A DNA stretch of 14,849 nucleotides from NCBI GenBank assembly GCA_964393545.1, contig CAYMUB010000066.1, positions 1 through 14,849 on the forward strand, written 5' to 3'. Position numbers and translations under genes: made by a program. The DNA is from CAYMUB01 sp964393545 (lineage in GTDB: Bacteria > Patescibacteriota > Microgenomatia > Daviesbacterales > UBA10151). Shown one piece after another: positions 1 to 6,763 of the stretch; the stretch's first letter is position 1, and every line of letters starts with the position of its first letter. The notes under the pieces were generated by a model. The model made no database searches. It had not been told where the DNA came from and was given only the letters and a program-made list of their open reading frames with translations.

Positions 1-149
1 ATAGTTTCTTTACCTCTTGTTCCATAAGGCACTCTGGCTGTATCACCTAAATAAATAATACTTTCATCAGGCAGTTCTTTTAGAATTTCAGATACAACAG
101 TTAAACCACCAATACCAGAATCAAATACCCCAATTGGACTCGTGTTCAT
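1..149 (-). CDS. murI: Glutamate racemase, N-terminal fragment (gene continues past the left edge)
   Basis: Interconverts L- and D-glutamate in the cytoplasm, supplying D-Glu for peptidoglycan. Reading the minus strand from the ATG at 149-147 gives MNTSPIGVFDSGIGGLTVVS, followed by a segment containing YLGDTARVPYGTRGKET. FDSGIGG with its catalytic aspartate and serine, and the GDTARVPYG block, are hallmark racemase motifs. Only 49 codons are visible, so the first catalytic cysteine and the rest of the enzyme lie outside the window. The gene is divergent from the histidine phosphatase/murD operon, with only 20 bases between the two start codons, so both are probably controlled by one shared promoter region. 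D-Glu is the substrate of MurD encoded on the other side. The family call is secure; the gene's completeness cannot be judged. Confidence 0.93.
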   Translation of the reverse strand, partial: MNTSPIGVFDSGIGGLTVVSEILKELPDESIIYLGDTARVPYGTRGKET

Positions 150-163
150 GATCAAAGTATAAT
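134..163 (+). promoter_or_regulatory. Promoter of the phosphatase/murD operon, predicted leaderless
   Basis: A consensus -10 TATAAT lies at 158-163, 6 nt before the ATG at 170, so the A of the start codon falls at the expected transcription start (+1). A -35-like TTGGAC at 134-139 is 18 nt upstream. There is no room for a Shine-Dalgarno sequence. The -10 overlaps that of the divergent murI promoter by 4 bp. The assignment rests on consensus match only. Confidence 0.65.
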
Positions 164-187
164 ACCTTCATGGCTAAAAGAAAGCAA
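156..187 (-). promoter_or_regulatory. Promoter of murI, predicted leaderless, overlapping the divergent promoter
   Basis: On the minus strand TATACT (161-156) precedes the murI ATG by exactly 6 nt, the mirror image of the plus-strand arrangement. The -35 region is weak; TTGCTT at 187-182 is the best candidate but at a 20-nt spacing. Polymerase bound at one -10 would block the other. Confidence 0.5.
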
Positions 188-787
188 ACTTACTGCACAA
201 TTTATATTGTCCGTCATGGGGAAACTAATGAAAACTTAAATCATATCATTCAAGGTCAATCAGATAGTGTATTAAATGAAACCGGAAAGTTACAAGCCAA
301 AAAAATTTCCCAAAAACTAAAGAATATCAAGTTTGATAATGTATTCTCCTCAGATCTTTCAAGGACAAAAGAAACTGCAGAAATTATTGCTTTAGAAAAA
401 AAGCTTAAAGTTCAAACAACCAAAGCTTTAAGAGAAAGACGCTGGGGGCGTTTAGAAGGAAAATCCACAAAAATTATATACTCCATAGAGGATTTAAAAA
501 ACAAACTTTCTAAGGAAGAGAGGTTTAAGTATAAACCATATCCTGATGTGGAAAGTAATGAGGAAATGGCTTCAAGGATGTTTACTTTTTTAAGAGAAAT
601 TGCTGTTGCTTACATAGGTAAAACTATCCTTGTTGTTAGTCATGGTGGTGTAATAAGAATTTTACTGGATCATTTGGGCAAGAAAGTTCCTCACGGCGCT
701 ACTTCTAATACTGCTTGCATTATGCTTGAGTCAGACGGTGTAGATTTTTTTATTAAGGAAACTGAAGGGATCAAGTTTGATGAATAG
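170..787 (+). CDS. Histidine phosphatase family protein (phosphoglycerate mutase-like)
   Basis: A 205-aa cytoplasmic protein of the histidine phosphatase superfamily, which works through a phosphohistidine intermediate. Visible motifs are VRHGET (residues 14-19, nucleophile His16), FSSDLSRTKETAE (59-71, phosphate-binding Arg65), LRERRWGRLEG (87-97, proton-donor Glu89) and VVSHGGVIR (155-163, second catalytic His158). All four phosphate-pocket elements are intact, so it should be an active phosphatase or mutase. Length fits small-molecule phosphatases such as the cobalamin-pathway CobC type, but substrate cannot be read from sequence. It is the first gene of the operon, overlaps murD by 8 nt, and sits among cell-wall genes, which hints at a phosphorylated precursor or lipid carrier as substrate (inference). 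The ATG at 170 is chosen because the -10 box lies 6 nt upstream and the N-terminus leads straight into the first beta strand. Confidence 0.9.
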   Translation: MAKRKQTYCTIYIVRHGETNENLNHIIQGQSDSVLNETGKLQAKKISQKLKNIKFDNVFSSDLSRTKETAEIIALEKKLKVQTTKALRERRWGRLEGKSTKIIYSIEDLKNKLSKEERFKYKPYPDVESNEEMASRMFTFLREIAVAYIGKTILVVSHGGVIRILLDHLGKKVPHGATSNTACIMLESDGVDFFIKETEGIKFDE

Positions 788-2093
788 TTTTAAAGATAAA
801 AAAGTATTGATTTTTGGGTTGGGGTTAAATCAGGGAGGGGTAGGGTCGGCTAAATTTTTTGCCTCTCAAGGAGCAAAGGTAAGGGTAACTGATTTGAAAA
901 AAGCTGAAATTTTAAAACCTTCATTAGAACAATTAAAACAATTTTCAAATATTGAGTACACATTAGGAGAACATAAAAACAGCGATATTGACTGGGCAGA
1001 TTTAATTATTAAAAATCCTGCTGTAAAACCAGATAATCAATATGTTAAATATGCTTTGCAAAAAGGCAAAGAAATCAAAATGGATATGGATATTTTTTTG
1101 GAATTTGTTTCTCCTCTTCAGCTAATTGGGGTAACTGGTACTAAAGGAAAATCCACAACTTCTTCCCTTATTTATGAGTTATTAAAAAATATTGGCAAAG
1201 ATGTTGTGTTTGCTGGAAATATTGGTATTAGTGTTTTAGAAACAATTCCTTATATAAAGAATGGCACTTTAGTAGTGTTAGAAATTTCCTCTTTCCAACT
1301 TGAGTCTTTTGACCGGAAAAGGGTATCTCCAAAGTGGGCTGTTGTAACAAATATTACTCCTGACCATCTTAATTATTATTCTTCAATGGAAGAATATATC
1401 ACAGCCAAAAGAGTAATAGCTAAATACCAAACAGCTGATGACTTTTTATTCATTAGAAAGAATGATCCAATCACAACAAAACCAGAATTTTTAGATGGAC
1501 TAAAAGGACAGATAATCTATTTTTCAAAAGATGATCTGTCAAAGGGTTTTAAACCAACTTTGCTGGGAGAACATAACTTAGAAAATATTGCAGCTTCTTA
1601 CCAAGTAGGTAATATTTTTGGAATTAATTCAGAACGTTTACAACAAACTCTTACTACATTCAAAGGCATACCTTTTAGAATGGAGCAGATTAAAGTTTGG
1701 AATGGAGTTCGCATCATTAATGACACTGCTGCTACTTCTCCAGAATCAGGAATAAAATCTATCCAAACATTCCCAAACTGCATTTTAATTTGTGGAGGAA
1801 TGAATAAAAAAATGGATTATACAAAATATGCCCAAGTTGTTGATAAAAATACAAAAATGGTTTTTTTCTTAGAAGGGGATTCAACTGAAGAAATCAAAAG
1901 ATTGATGAAAAATAAAGATTTGATAAAGGAAACATATAATAATTTAGAAAAACTTTTAACTGATGTTAAGACTGATGTTAAACCAGATGATGTAATTTTA
2001 TTTGCCCCTTCTGCTACCTCCTTTAATTTGTTTCAAAACGAATTTGATAGAGGGAGAAGGTTCAATAAAGCGGTTGAAAAGATATTTAATTAA
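780..2093 (+). CDS. murD: UDP-N-acetylmuramoyl-L-alanine--D-glutamate ligase
   Basis: Adds D-glutamate to UDP-MurNAc-L-Ala using ATP, in the cytoplasm. From the ATG the protein is 437 aa, the same size as known MurD enzymes. An N-terminal Rossmann-type domain starts with a glycine-rich GLGLNQGGVG loop (about 13-22). The ATP P-loop GVTGTKGKST is at 117-126, the MurD signature EISSFQLE at 168-175, NITPDHL at 191-197, GEHNLEN at 263-269, and the C-terminal APSATSFNLF at 409-418 followed by the DRGRRF segment. EISSFQLE and the C-terminal block separate it from MurC, MurE and MurF. An in-frame TTG at 777 is an alternative start; the ATG at 780 is preferred, with a GAAGGGA ribosome site about 10 nt upstream. 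It overlaps the phosphatase by 8 nt and is followed after 2 nt by a second Mur ligase. The divergent murI supplies its D-Glu. Confidence 0.95.
   Translation: MNSFKDKKVLIFGLGLNQGGVGSAKFFASQGAKVRVTDLKKAEILKPSLEQLKQFSNIEYTLGEHKNSDIDWADLIIKNPAVKPDNQYVKYALQKGKEIKMDMDIFLEFVSPLQLIGVTGTKGKSTTSSLIYELLKNIGKDVVFAGNIGISVLETIPYIKNGTLVVLEISSFQLESFDRKRVSPKWAVVTNITPDHLNYYSSMEEYITAKRVIAKYQTADDFLFIRKNDPITTKPEFLDGLKGQIIYFSKDDLSKGFKPTLLGEHNLENIAASYQVGNIFGINSERLQQTLTTFKGIPFRMEQIKVWNGVRIINDTAATSPESGIKSIQTFPNCILICGGMNKKMDYTKYAQVVDKNTKMVFFLEGDSTEEIKRLMKNKDLIKETYNNLEKLLTDVKTDVKPDDVILFAPSATSFNLFQNEFDRGRRFNKAVEKIFN
816..845 (+). other. G-rich tract, possible G-quadruplex in early murD mRNA
   Basis: Five runs of three or four G occur in 30 bases (816-818, 821-824, 833-835, 837-840, 843-845), separated by TT, an 8-nt loop, A and TA. 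It encodes the glycine-rich nucleotide loop of MurD but uses GGG glycine codons that are scarce elsewhere in this AT-rich window. It lies on the coding strand, 36 nt into the gene. The 8-nt loop is slightly longer than the usual limit, so folding is possible rather than certain. Confidence 0.4.
1959..1982 (+). repeat. Tandem 12-nt duplication inside murD
   Basis: ACTGATGTTAAG is followed directly by ACTGATGTTAAA (11 of 12 bases identical), giving TDVKTDVK in the C-terminal domain of MurD. It keeps the frame and looks like a small local duplication in a surface loop. Confidence 0.6.
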
Positions 2094-2095
2094 CT

Positions 2096-3337
2096 ATGTT
2101 AAAAGAAATTAAAAAAATATTTTATTTTCCCATTGCCCAATATTTTAAATTTTTTGCGACAGTACAACTTAAAATTTGGAAACCCAAGATCATCGTGATC
2201 ACTGGTTCAACTGGCAAAACTACCTTGTTGCACATGCTTGAATCTCAAATTAAAGATCAAGCTTTATATTCGCACCGTGCTAACAGTAGTTTTGGCATAC
2301 CTTTTAATATTCTGGGGCTGGAAAGAAAAAGTTTAACATTAAAGGAATGGCCTTTTCTTTTTTTACTTGCTCCTATTAAGGCTTTCCAAAAGCTACACAG
2401 CCAAAACTTATATATTGTAGAGGCAGATTGTGACAGGCCATATGAAGGAAAGTTTTTAGCAGAATTATTAAAACCTGCAATTACTATCTGGCTAAGTGTT
2501 TCCAAAACCCACACTTTAAATTTTCCTGCTCCTGTTGAAGAAAATATTGCCAAAGAATTTGGCTATTTTTTAGAAAATACTTCTGAATATTCAATTGTTA
2601 ATGAAGATTCCAAATTAATTACCAACCAATTACCCAGAACAAAATCAGCAGTAAAAAGAATTAGTAAAAAATCACTTGAGAGTTATCAAATTTTAAAAAC
2701 CGGTACCAGTTTCAAAACAGGCGATAAAACCTTCACCATTAATTATCTTTTACCAGAAGATACCTTTTATCTAGTCTTGGCAACATTTGAATTACTTAAG
2801 AGATTAAATATTCCTTTTGATGACAAGTTTGCAAAATTGATATTACCCCCTGGTAGAAGCAGTATACTCGAGGGAATTAAAAAAACCACAATTGTAGATA
2901 GTAGTTACAATGCCACACCTGCATCAGTTGGGGCAATTTTGAAAATGTTCAAGATTTATCCTTCTTCCAAAAAATGGGCCATACTGGGAGATATGGTTGA
3001 ACTGGGAACAGAAGAACAAATTGAACACGAGAAGCTTGCAACTGAAATTGCTGAGTCTCACTTATCTGGGGTAATTTTAGTTGGACCACGAATTACTAAA
3101 TATACCTATCCAAAATTAAAAAACTTAGTTAAAATTGAAGTTAAAACTTTCATTAATCCAAAAGATGCTTTGGATTATTTAAAAGAAAATATTTCTGGAG
3201 AGGAAGTATTACTATTTAAAGGAGCCAGATTTTTAGAAGGAATTATTGAACATCTATTAAGAGATAAAAAAGATACTGATAAATTATGCCGAAGAGAAGA
3301 AGTGTGGCAGGAAAGGCGTAAAAAATGGGGACTATAA
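2096..3337 (+). CDS. MurF-like Mur ligase lacking the usual N-terminal domain
   Basis: A 413-aa ATP-dependent ligase of the Mur family. The P-loop ITGSTGKTT is at 35-43, a MurF-like ANSSFGIPFNIL at 62-73, a conserved His139 in SKTHTLNF, then SYNATPASVGA (270-280), ILGDMVELG (296-304) and LFKGARFLEGI (373-383). The last three are typical of MurF, which joins D-Ala-D-Ala to the UDP-MurNAc tripeptide. MurF proteins normally carry about 80-100 residues of substrate-binding domain before the P-loop; here only about 34 residues precede it, and these are hydrophobic and basic (IFYFPIAQYFKFFA). The EMG motif is replaced by EADCDRPYEG. It may be the MurF of this organism in reduced form, or a ligase for a related substrate. 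It follows murD by 2 nt with no clear ribosome site, so translation is probably coupled, and it overlaps the hydrolase gene by 13 nt. Confidence 0.8.
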   Translation: MLKEIKKIFYFPIAQYFKFFATVQLKIWKPKIIVITGSTGKTTLLHMLESQIKDQALYSHRANSSFGIPFNILGLERKSLTLKEWPFLFLLAPIKAFQKLHSQNLYIVEADCDRPYEGKFLAELLKPAITIWLSVSKTHTLNFPAPVEENIAKEFGYFLENTSEYSIVNEDSKLITNQLPRTKSAVKRISKKSLESYQILKTGTSFKTGDKTFTINYLLPEDTFYLVLATFELLKRLNIPFDDKFAKLILPPGRSSILEGIKKTTIVDSSYNATPASVGAILKMFKIYPSSKKWAILGDMVELGTEEQIEHEKLATEIAESHLSGVILVGPRITKYTYPKLKNLVKIEVKTFINPKDALDYLKENISGEEVLLFKGARFLEGIIEHLLRDKKDTDKLCRREEVWQERRKKWGL

Positions 3338-4020
3338 AAAAAATATTTGTTCTTCATGGTTGGACCTATTCAACTGAGAAATGGGATAGCTTTATAAACT
3401 TGATGCAATCCAAGTATCCATCTACTGAATTACTTAAGATTCCGGGACTAACTGAAAAGCTAAATGAAGTTTGGAATTTGGATAATTATGTTGAATGGTT
3501 AAAAAATATTGTGGATAAAGAAAAAGACAAAGTTGTCTTAATAGGACATTCCAATGGGGGAAGAATCTCCATAGGCTTTGCTGCCAAATATCCGGAGAAA
3601 GTTTCTACCTTAGTACTAATTGACAGTGCTGGAATTTATCACAATGAGTTATCAATTAGACTCAAAAGATTAGTATTTAAAACTATTGCCAAAATTGGTA
3701 AAAAATTAACTACTTCTGAAGCTTTAAGAAAAGCACTTTACAAACTATCAAGAGAAGAAGATTATAAAAATGCACCCCCTGTAGTCCGGGCAACGATGGT
3801 TAACTTGACTACTAAAGATATAACCAGTGATTTAAACCTTGTTAAAACTAAGGCACTAATCATCTGGGGACAGGATGATAGAATTACTCCTTTGTCAGAT
3901 GGAAAAATAATACATAAATTAATTAAAGGATCTAAAATGAAAATAATAAATGGAGCAAAACACTCTCCACAATTTACTCATGTAAGTAAGGTAGTAAAGG
4001 AGATTTGTGAATATCTTTAA
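3325..4020 (+). CDS. Alpha/beta hydrolase
   Basis: A 231-aa cytoplasmic alpha/beta-fold hydrolase. FVLHGWTYSTEKW (8-20) holds the oxyanion HG motif; the nucleophile elbow GHSNGG is at 74-79 with Ser76; the acid is Asp185 in WGQDDRITP (181-189); the base is His213 in GAKHSPQ. The catalytic triad is complete. There is no signal peptide. Such enzymes cleave esters, amides or C-C bonds; the substrate cannot be told. Position between a Mur ligase and an aminotransferase in an envelope operon suggests a role in envelope precursor metabolism (inference). The ATG at 3325 is preceded by AGGAAAGG about 9 nt upstream and overlaps the MurF-like gene by 13 nt. Confidence 0.88.
   Translation: MGTIKKIFVLHGWTYSTEKWDSFINLMQSKYPSTELLKIPGLTEKLNEVWNLDNYVEWLKNIVDKEKDKVVLIGHSNGGRISIGFAAKYPEKVSTLVLIDSAGIYHNELSIRLKRLVFKTIAKIGKKLTTSEALRKALYKLSREEDYKNAPPVVRATMVNLTTKDITSDLNLVKTKALIIWGQDDRITPLSDGKIIHKLIKGSKMKIINGAKHSPQFTHVSKVVKEICEYL
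3996..4003 (+). promoter_or_regulatory. Strong ribosome binding site that fixes a GTG start
   Basis: AAAGGAGA, the clearest Shine-Dalgarno sequence in the operon, sits inside the end of the hydrolase gene. Only 4 nt separate GGAG from the GTG at 4007. It decides the start of the aminotransferase gene, which has no ATG in a suitable place. Confidence 0.7.
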
Positions 4021-5197
4021 CTCTTTAGGATCTAATTATAATTTTGTTTTTGTTTTAAAATCTCTTTTTAATTTTAGTCAAAGTGATCCTCAGCTTAAAA
4101 AGTTTTTAGAAGAAAAATATGTAGGAAAAGCATTTTTAGTTTATAAAGGACGAGAAGCAATTGAGTTAGGACTTAAAATATTAAATTTACCAAAAGATAG
4201 TTTTGTGGCAATCAATGGTTTTACTTGTTTTGCAGTTTATGAAGCAATAAAAAATGCGGGGTTAAATGTTGAATATTTAGATTTAGAAAAGGGTGATTTA
4301 AACTTTTCTGCAGAAGAATTAAAAAAACGCTGGTCACAAAATCCAAAAATAAAAGTAGTTATTGTACAAAACACTTTAGGATATCCCAGTAATATAGGAG
4401 AAATTTCTAAAATTTGTAAGGAAAAAAGTATGACTTTAATAGAGGATCTTGCCCACTGTGTGGGAACAAAATATTCTGACGATATTGAAGCAGGAATGGT
4501 TGGGGATATGGTAGTTCTATCATTTAGTCAGGATAAGATTATTGATGGAATATCAGGCGGAGCTTTAATTGTTAAAAATCCCCAGATATCAATCAATGAA
4601 CAATTCACCAATTTAGGTTTTTCAATACAACTTAAAGACAGGTTCTATCCTTTTTTTACCTTTCTGATTAGAAATACTTATACTCTTTTTGGTCTAGGCA
4701 AACTATTCCACGCAGTATTTAAAAAAATTAATTTACTACCTAAACCAGTAGAAAGTATCACCCCTCAGGTGTTACATAAACTACCCGGTTTTTACTGTAA
4801 ATTAATAAATTCAGCATTTGAAGAGTTGAGAGAAAACCTCAACCATAGAAAAACAATTGCCTCTATTTATAGTCAATCAATTAATCCAAAAGTTATGTCT
4901 CCTACTTTAAAAGATCAAATCAATAACTCAAGCAATTTACGTTTTCCCATATTTGTTAATAATAGAGGAGACCTAATAAAATACCTGAAGTCCCATGGGA
5001 TTTACATTTCAGATACTTGGTATGATGCTCCAATTGCTCCTAAAAAATATTTATCTCTAACAGATTATAAACACAGCTGTCCAAATTCGGAGGATGCCAC
5101 TTCTGTTATTTTAAACCTGCCTACCCACAGGATGGTTTCTACAAAAGATGCTATAAATATTTCCCAACTTATTAACCAATGGCTCAAATCACAATAG
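4007..5197 (+). CDS. DegT/DnrJ/EryC1/StrS-type PLP aminotransferase
   Basis: A 396-aa PLP-dependent fold type I enzyme. KGREAIELGLKIL (47-59) resembles the family's N-terminal cofactor-phosphate region; GFTCFAVYEAIKNAG (71-85) follows; IEDLAHCVG (145-153) contains Asp147, which would pair with the pyridine nitrogen; and SFSQDKIIDGISGGAL (172-187) contains Lys177, the expected Schiff-base lysine. Family members usually aminate keto-sugars for cell-surface glycans, but some act on other carbonyl substrates. The start is GTG at 4007, set by AAAGGAGA at 3996-4003, overlapping the hydrolase by 14 nt. It is followed, with a 19-nt overlap, by the FemABX gene. In this context it could make an amino sugar or an unusual amino acid for the cell wall; this is inference. 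Substrate-specific residues cannot be judged by eye. Confidence 0.82.
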   Translation: MNIFNSLGSNYNFVFVLKSLFNFSQSDPQLKKFLEEKYVGKAFLVYKGREAIELGLKILNLPKDSFVAINGFTCFAVYEAIKNAGLNVEYLDLEKGDLNFSAEELKKRWSQNPKIKVVIVQNTLGYPSNIGEISKICKEKSMTLIEDLAHCVGTKYSDDIEAGMVGDMVVLSFSQDKIIDGISGGALIVKNPQISINEQFTNLGFSIQLKDRFYPFFTFLIRNTYTLFGLGKLFHAVFKKINLLPKPVESITPQVLHKLPGFYCKLINSAFEELRENLNHRKTIASIYSQSINPKVMSPTLKDQINNSSNLRFPIFVNNRGDLIKYLKSHGIYISDTWYDAPIAPKKYLSLTDYKHSCPNSEDATSVILNLPTHRMVSTKDAINISQLINQWLKSQ

Positions 5198-6204
5198 AAG
5201 AAATTACAGAAAAAGTAGAATGGGAGGATTTTATGTTTCTTCATCCAGAGAGTAATTTTTTACATAGCTTTAACTGGGGAGAGTTTCATAAAAATTTAGG
5301 AAAAACTGTCAGGAGAATAGGTTTTTTTAAAGATAGTAAACTGATTGGAATAATGCTTTGTGTAGTTGAAAAAGCTAAAAGAGCCACTTATTTAACTGTT
5401 CCTGGAGGACCTTTAATTGATTGGGACAATCTAGATCAGGTAAATGCTTTTAAGCAAACTGTAGAAAAAATTGCCAGAGAAGATAATTGCAGTTTTGTTA
5501 GAGTTAGAGCCCAAATCTTGGAAAATGAGAAAAACAGTAAATTATTTGAAAAATTAGGATTTAAAATAGCTCCCATGCATCTACACGCAGAGTTAACTCA
5601 TCAATTGAATTTAGAAAAATCTGAAAATGAACTACTTGCTGAGATGAGAAAAACTACCAGATATGAAGTTAGACAAGCAGACAAATTAGGCATTAAAATT
5701 ACCGCCAGCAAAGATATCAATGATATAAAAGAGTTTTATCAGTTGCAAAGAGAAACAGCTAAAAGACAAAAGTTTGTGGAATTTGATATGAATTTTTTAG
5801 AAAAACAATTTTCAATTTTTGTGAAAGATAATCAAGTGCTTTTATATACAGCTTATTTGAGAAATACTAAGTTGGCTCAAGCTTTTATTATTTTTTATGG
5901 ACAAGAAGCTGATTATCACTATGGTGCCAGTACTTTAGATGGAAGAAAATATCCTGGAGCATATTTAATTCAGTGGGAAGCAATTAAAGAAGCTAAGAAA
6001 AGAGATCTAACAAGATATAATCTTTGGGGAGTTGCTAAGATTGGAGAAGTAAATCATAGGTTTTGGGGAGTATCGGTTTTTAAAAGAGGATTTGGAGGGG
6101 AAGATGTAGAATACTTACCTGCCAGAGATTTAGTTATTAATCCTATTTCCTATAAAATCAACCAGGCTATAGAGCTGGCCCGGAAAAAAATCAGAAGTCT
6201 GTAA
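5179..6204 (+). CDS. FemABX-family aminoacyl transferase (peptidoglycan cross-bridge type)
   Basis: A 341-aa protein made of two GNAT-like subdomains. FemABX enzymes move an amino acid from aminoacyl-tRNA onto the peptide stem of lipid II or UDP-MurNAc-pentapeptide. The N-terminal block NFLHSFNWGEFHKNLGK (26-42) and VPGGPLIDW (74-82) are typical, as is MRKTTRYEVRQADKLGI (156-172) at the start of the second subdomain. The C-terminal YHYGASTLDGRKYPGAYLI (246-264) and the YNLWGVA segment (280-286) complete the family pattern. No helical arm like that of staphylococcal FemA is evident. It overlaps the aminotransferase by 19 nt and ends in TAATG shared with the deformylase gene. No Shine-Dalgarno is seen before the ATG, so coupling to upstream translation is likely. 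The amino acid attached cannot be predicted. Confidence 0.88.
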   Translation: MAQITIEEITEKVEWEDFMFLHPESNFLHSFNWGEFHKNLGKTVRRIGFFKDSKLIGIMLCVVEKAKRATYLTVPGGPLIDWDNLDQVNAFKQTVEKIAREDNCSFVRVRAQILENEKNSKLFEKLGFKIAPMHLHAELTHQLNLEKSENELLAEMRKTTRYEVRQADKLGIKITASKDINDIKEFYQLQRETAKRQKFVEFDMNFLEKQFSIFVKDNQVLLYTAYLRNTKLAQAFIIFYGQEADYHYGASTLDGRKYPGAYLIQWEAIKEAKKRDLTRYNLWGVAKIGEVNHRFWGVSVFKRGFGGEDVEYLPARDLVINPISYKINQAIELARKKIRSL

Positions 6205-6725
6205 TGATAAAAAAACTTTCTAAAGAAACACAAAATATTATTAAAAAAATGCTAAAGGTAGCTTTAGGAGAACAAAAAAATCCTAAAAAACAAATAATGG
6301 TGGGTTTGGCGGCGCCACAAATTGGCATTTCAAAAAGAATTATTTTAGTTGATACAAAAGCTGACGGGAAAGGAGTAGTCGGTAATCTGTCAGTTTTTAT
6401 TAATCCAAAGATTACCTGGTTTTCCAAGGATAAATCAGAATGGTATGAAGGCTGTTATTCTGTTCCCGGAATTTGTGGAATAGTCTCCCGCCCAACTTCT
6501 ATAAAAGTTGCGGAGAAGAAATATAGTGGGTATGTGGCAAGGATATTTCAGCATGAGATTGATCATTTAGATGGCAAACTTTTTTTGGATCTAATTAAAA
6601 ACCCTAATCATTTACACCGAGTTAAGCAAACTGAGTTTCCTTTATATAGAAATAAAGAGGCTTGGAGAAATTGGCCCAAAAAAGCTCCTTTACCTATTGC
6701 TATGGGTAAGCTAAAACAGGTATAA
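6204..6725 (+). CDS. def: Peptide deformylase, short form
   Basis: Removes the formyl group from the initiator methionine of new proteins. All three metalloprotease motifs are present in the 173 aa: GLAAPQIG (34-41), EGCYSVPG (82-89, metal ligand Cys84) and QHEIDHLDG (116-124, ligands His117 and His121, catalytic Glu118). Two parts are reduced. The N-terminal segment with GDPVLR found in most deformylases is missing, and only about 18 residues join the RP after motif 2 to QHE, where 30 or more are usual, so a hairpin is shortened. About 50 residues follow motif 3, with a basic, Trp-containing tail. No alternative start exists upstream: the frame reaches a stop at 6153 without an ATG, GTG or TTG. 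The ATG shares one base with the femABX stop (TAATG). Its last codons contain the gyrA -10 box. Function is probably kept because the active site is intact. Confidence 0.85.
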   Translation: MIKKLSKETQNIIKKMLKVALGEQKNPKKQIMVGLAAPQIGISKRIILVDTKADGKGVVGNLSVFINPKITWFSKDKSEWYEGCYSVPGICGIVSRPTSIKVAEKKYSGYVARIFQHEIDHLDGKLFLDLIKNPNHLHRVKQTEFPLYRNKEAWRNWPKKAPLPIAMGKLKQV

Positions 6726-6726
6726 T
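6697..6726 (+). promoter_or_regulatory. gyrA promoter embedded in the end of the deformylase gene
   Basis: TTGCTA at 6697-6702, an 18-nt spacer and a consensus TATAAT at 6721-6726. The -10 overlaps the deformylase stop codon (TAA at 6723-6725). Transcription would begin near 6733, giving a leader of about 30 nt with no Shine-Dalgarno close to the ATG at 6764. Confidence 0.65.
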
Positions 6727-6763
6727 CAAGATTGGGCGGAAGCTCATTTTTTAGTCCTCAAAC

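Noticed and set aside
2257..2553. A 98-codon minus-strand open frame inside the MurF-like gene, and similar ones at 1598-1783, 3175-3357, 6191-6427 and 10144-10359.
   Set aside because: All are antisense to well-supported genes and have no motifs or start signals.
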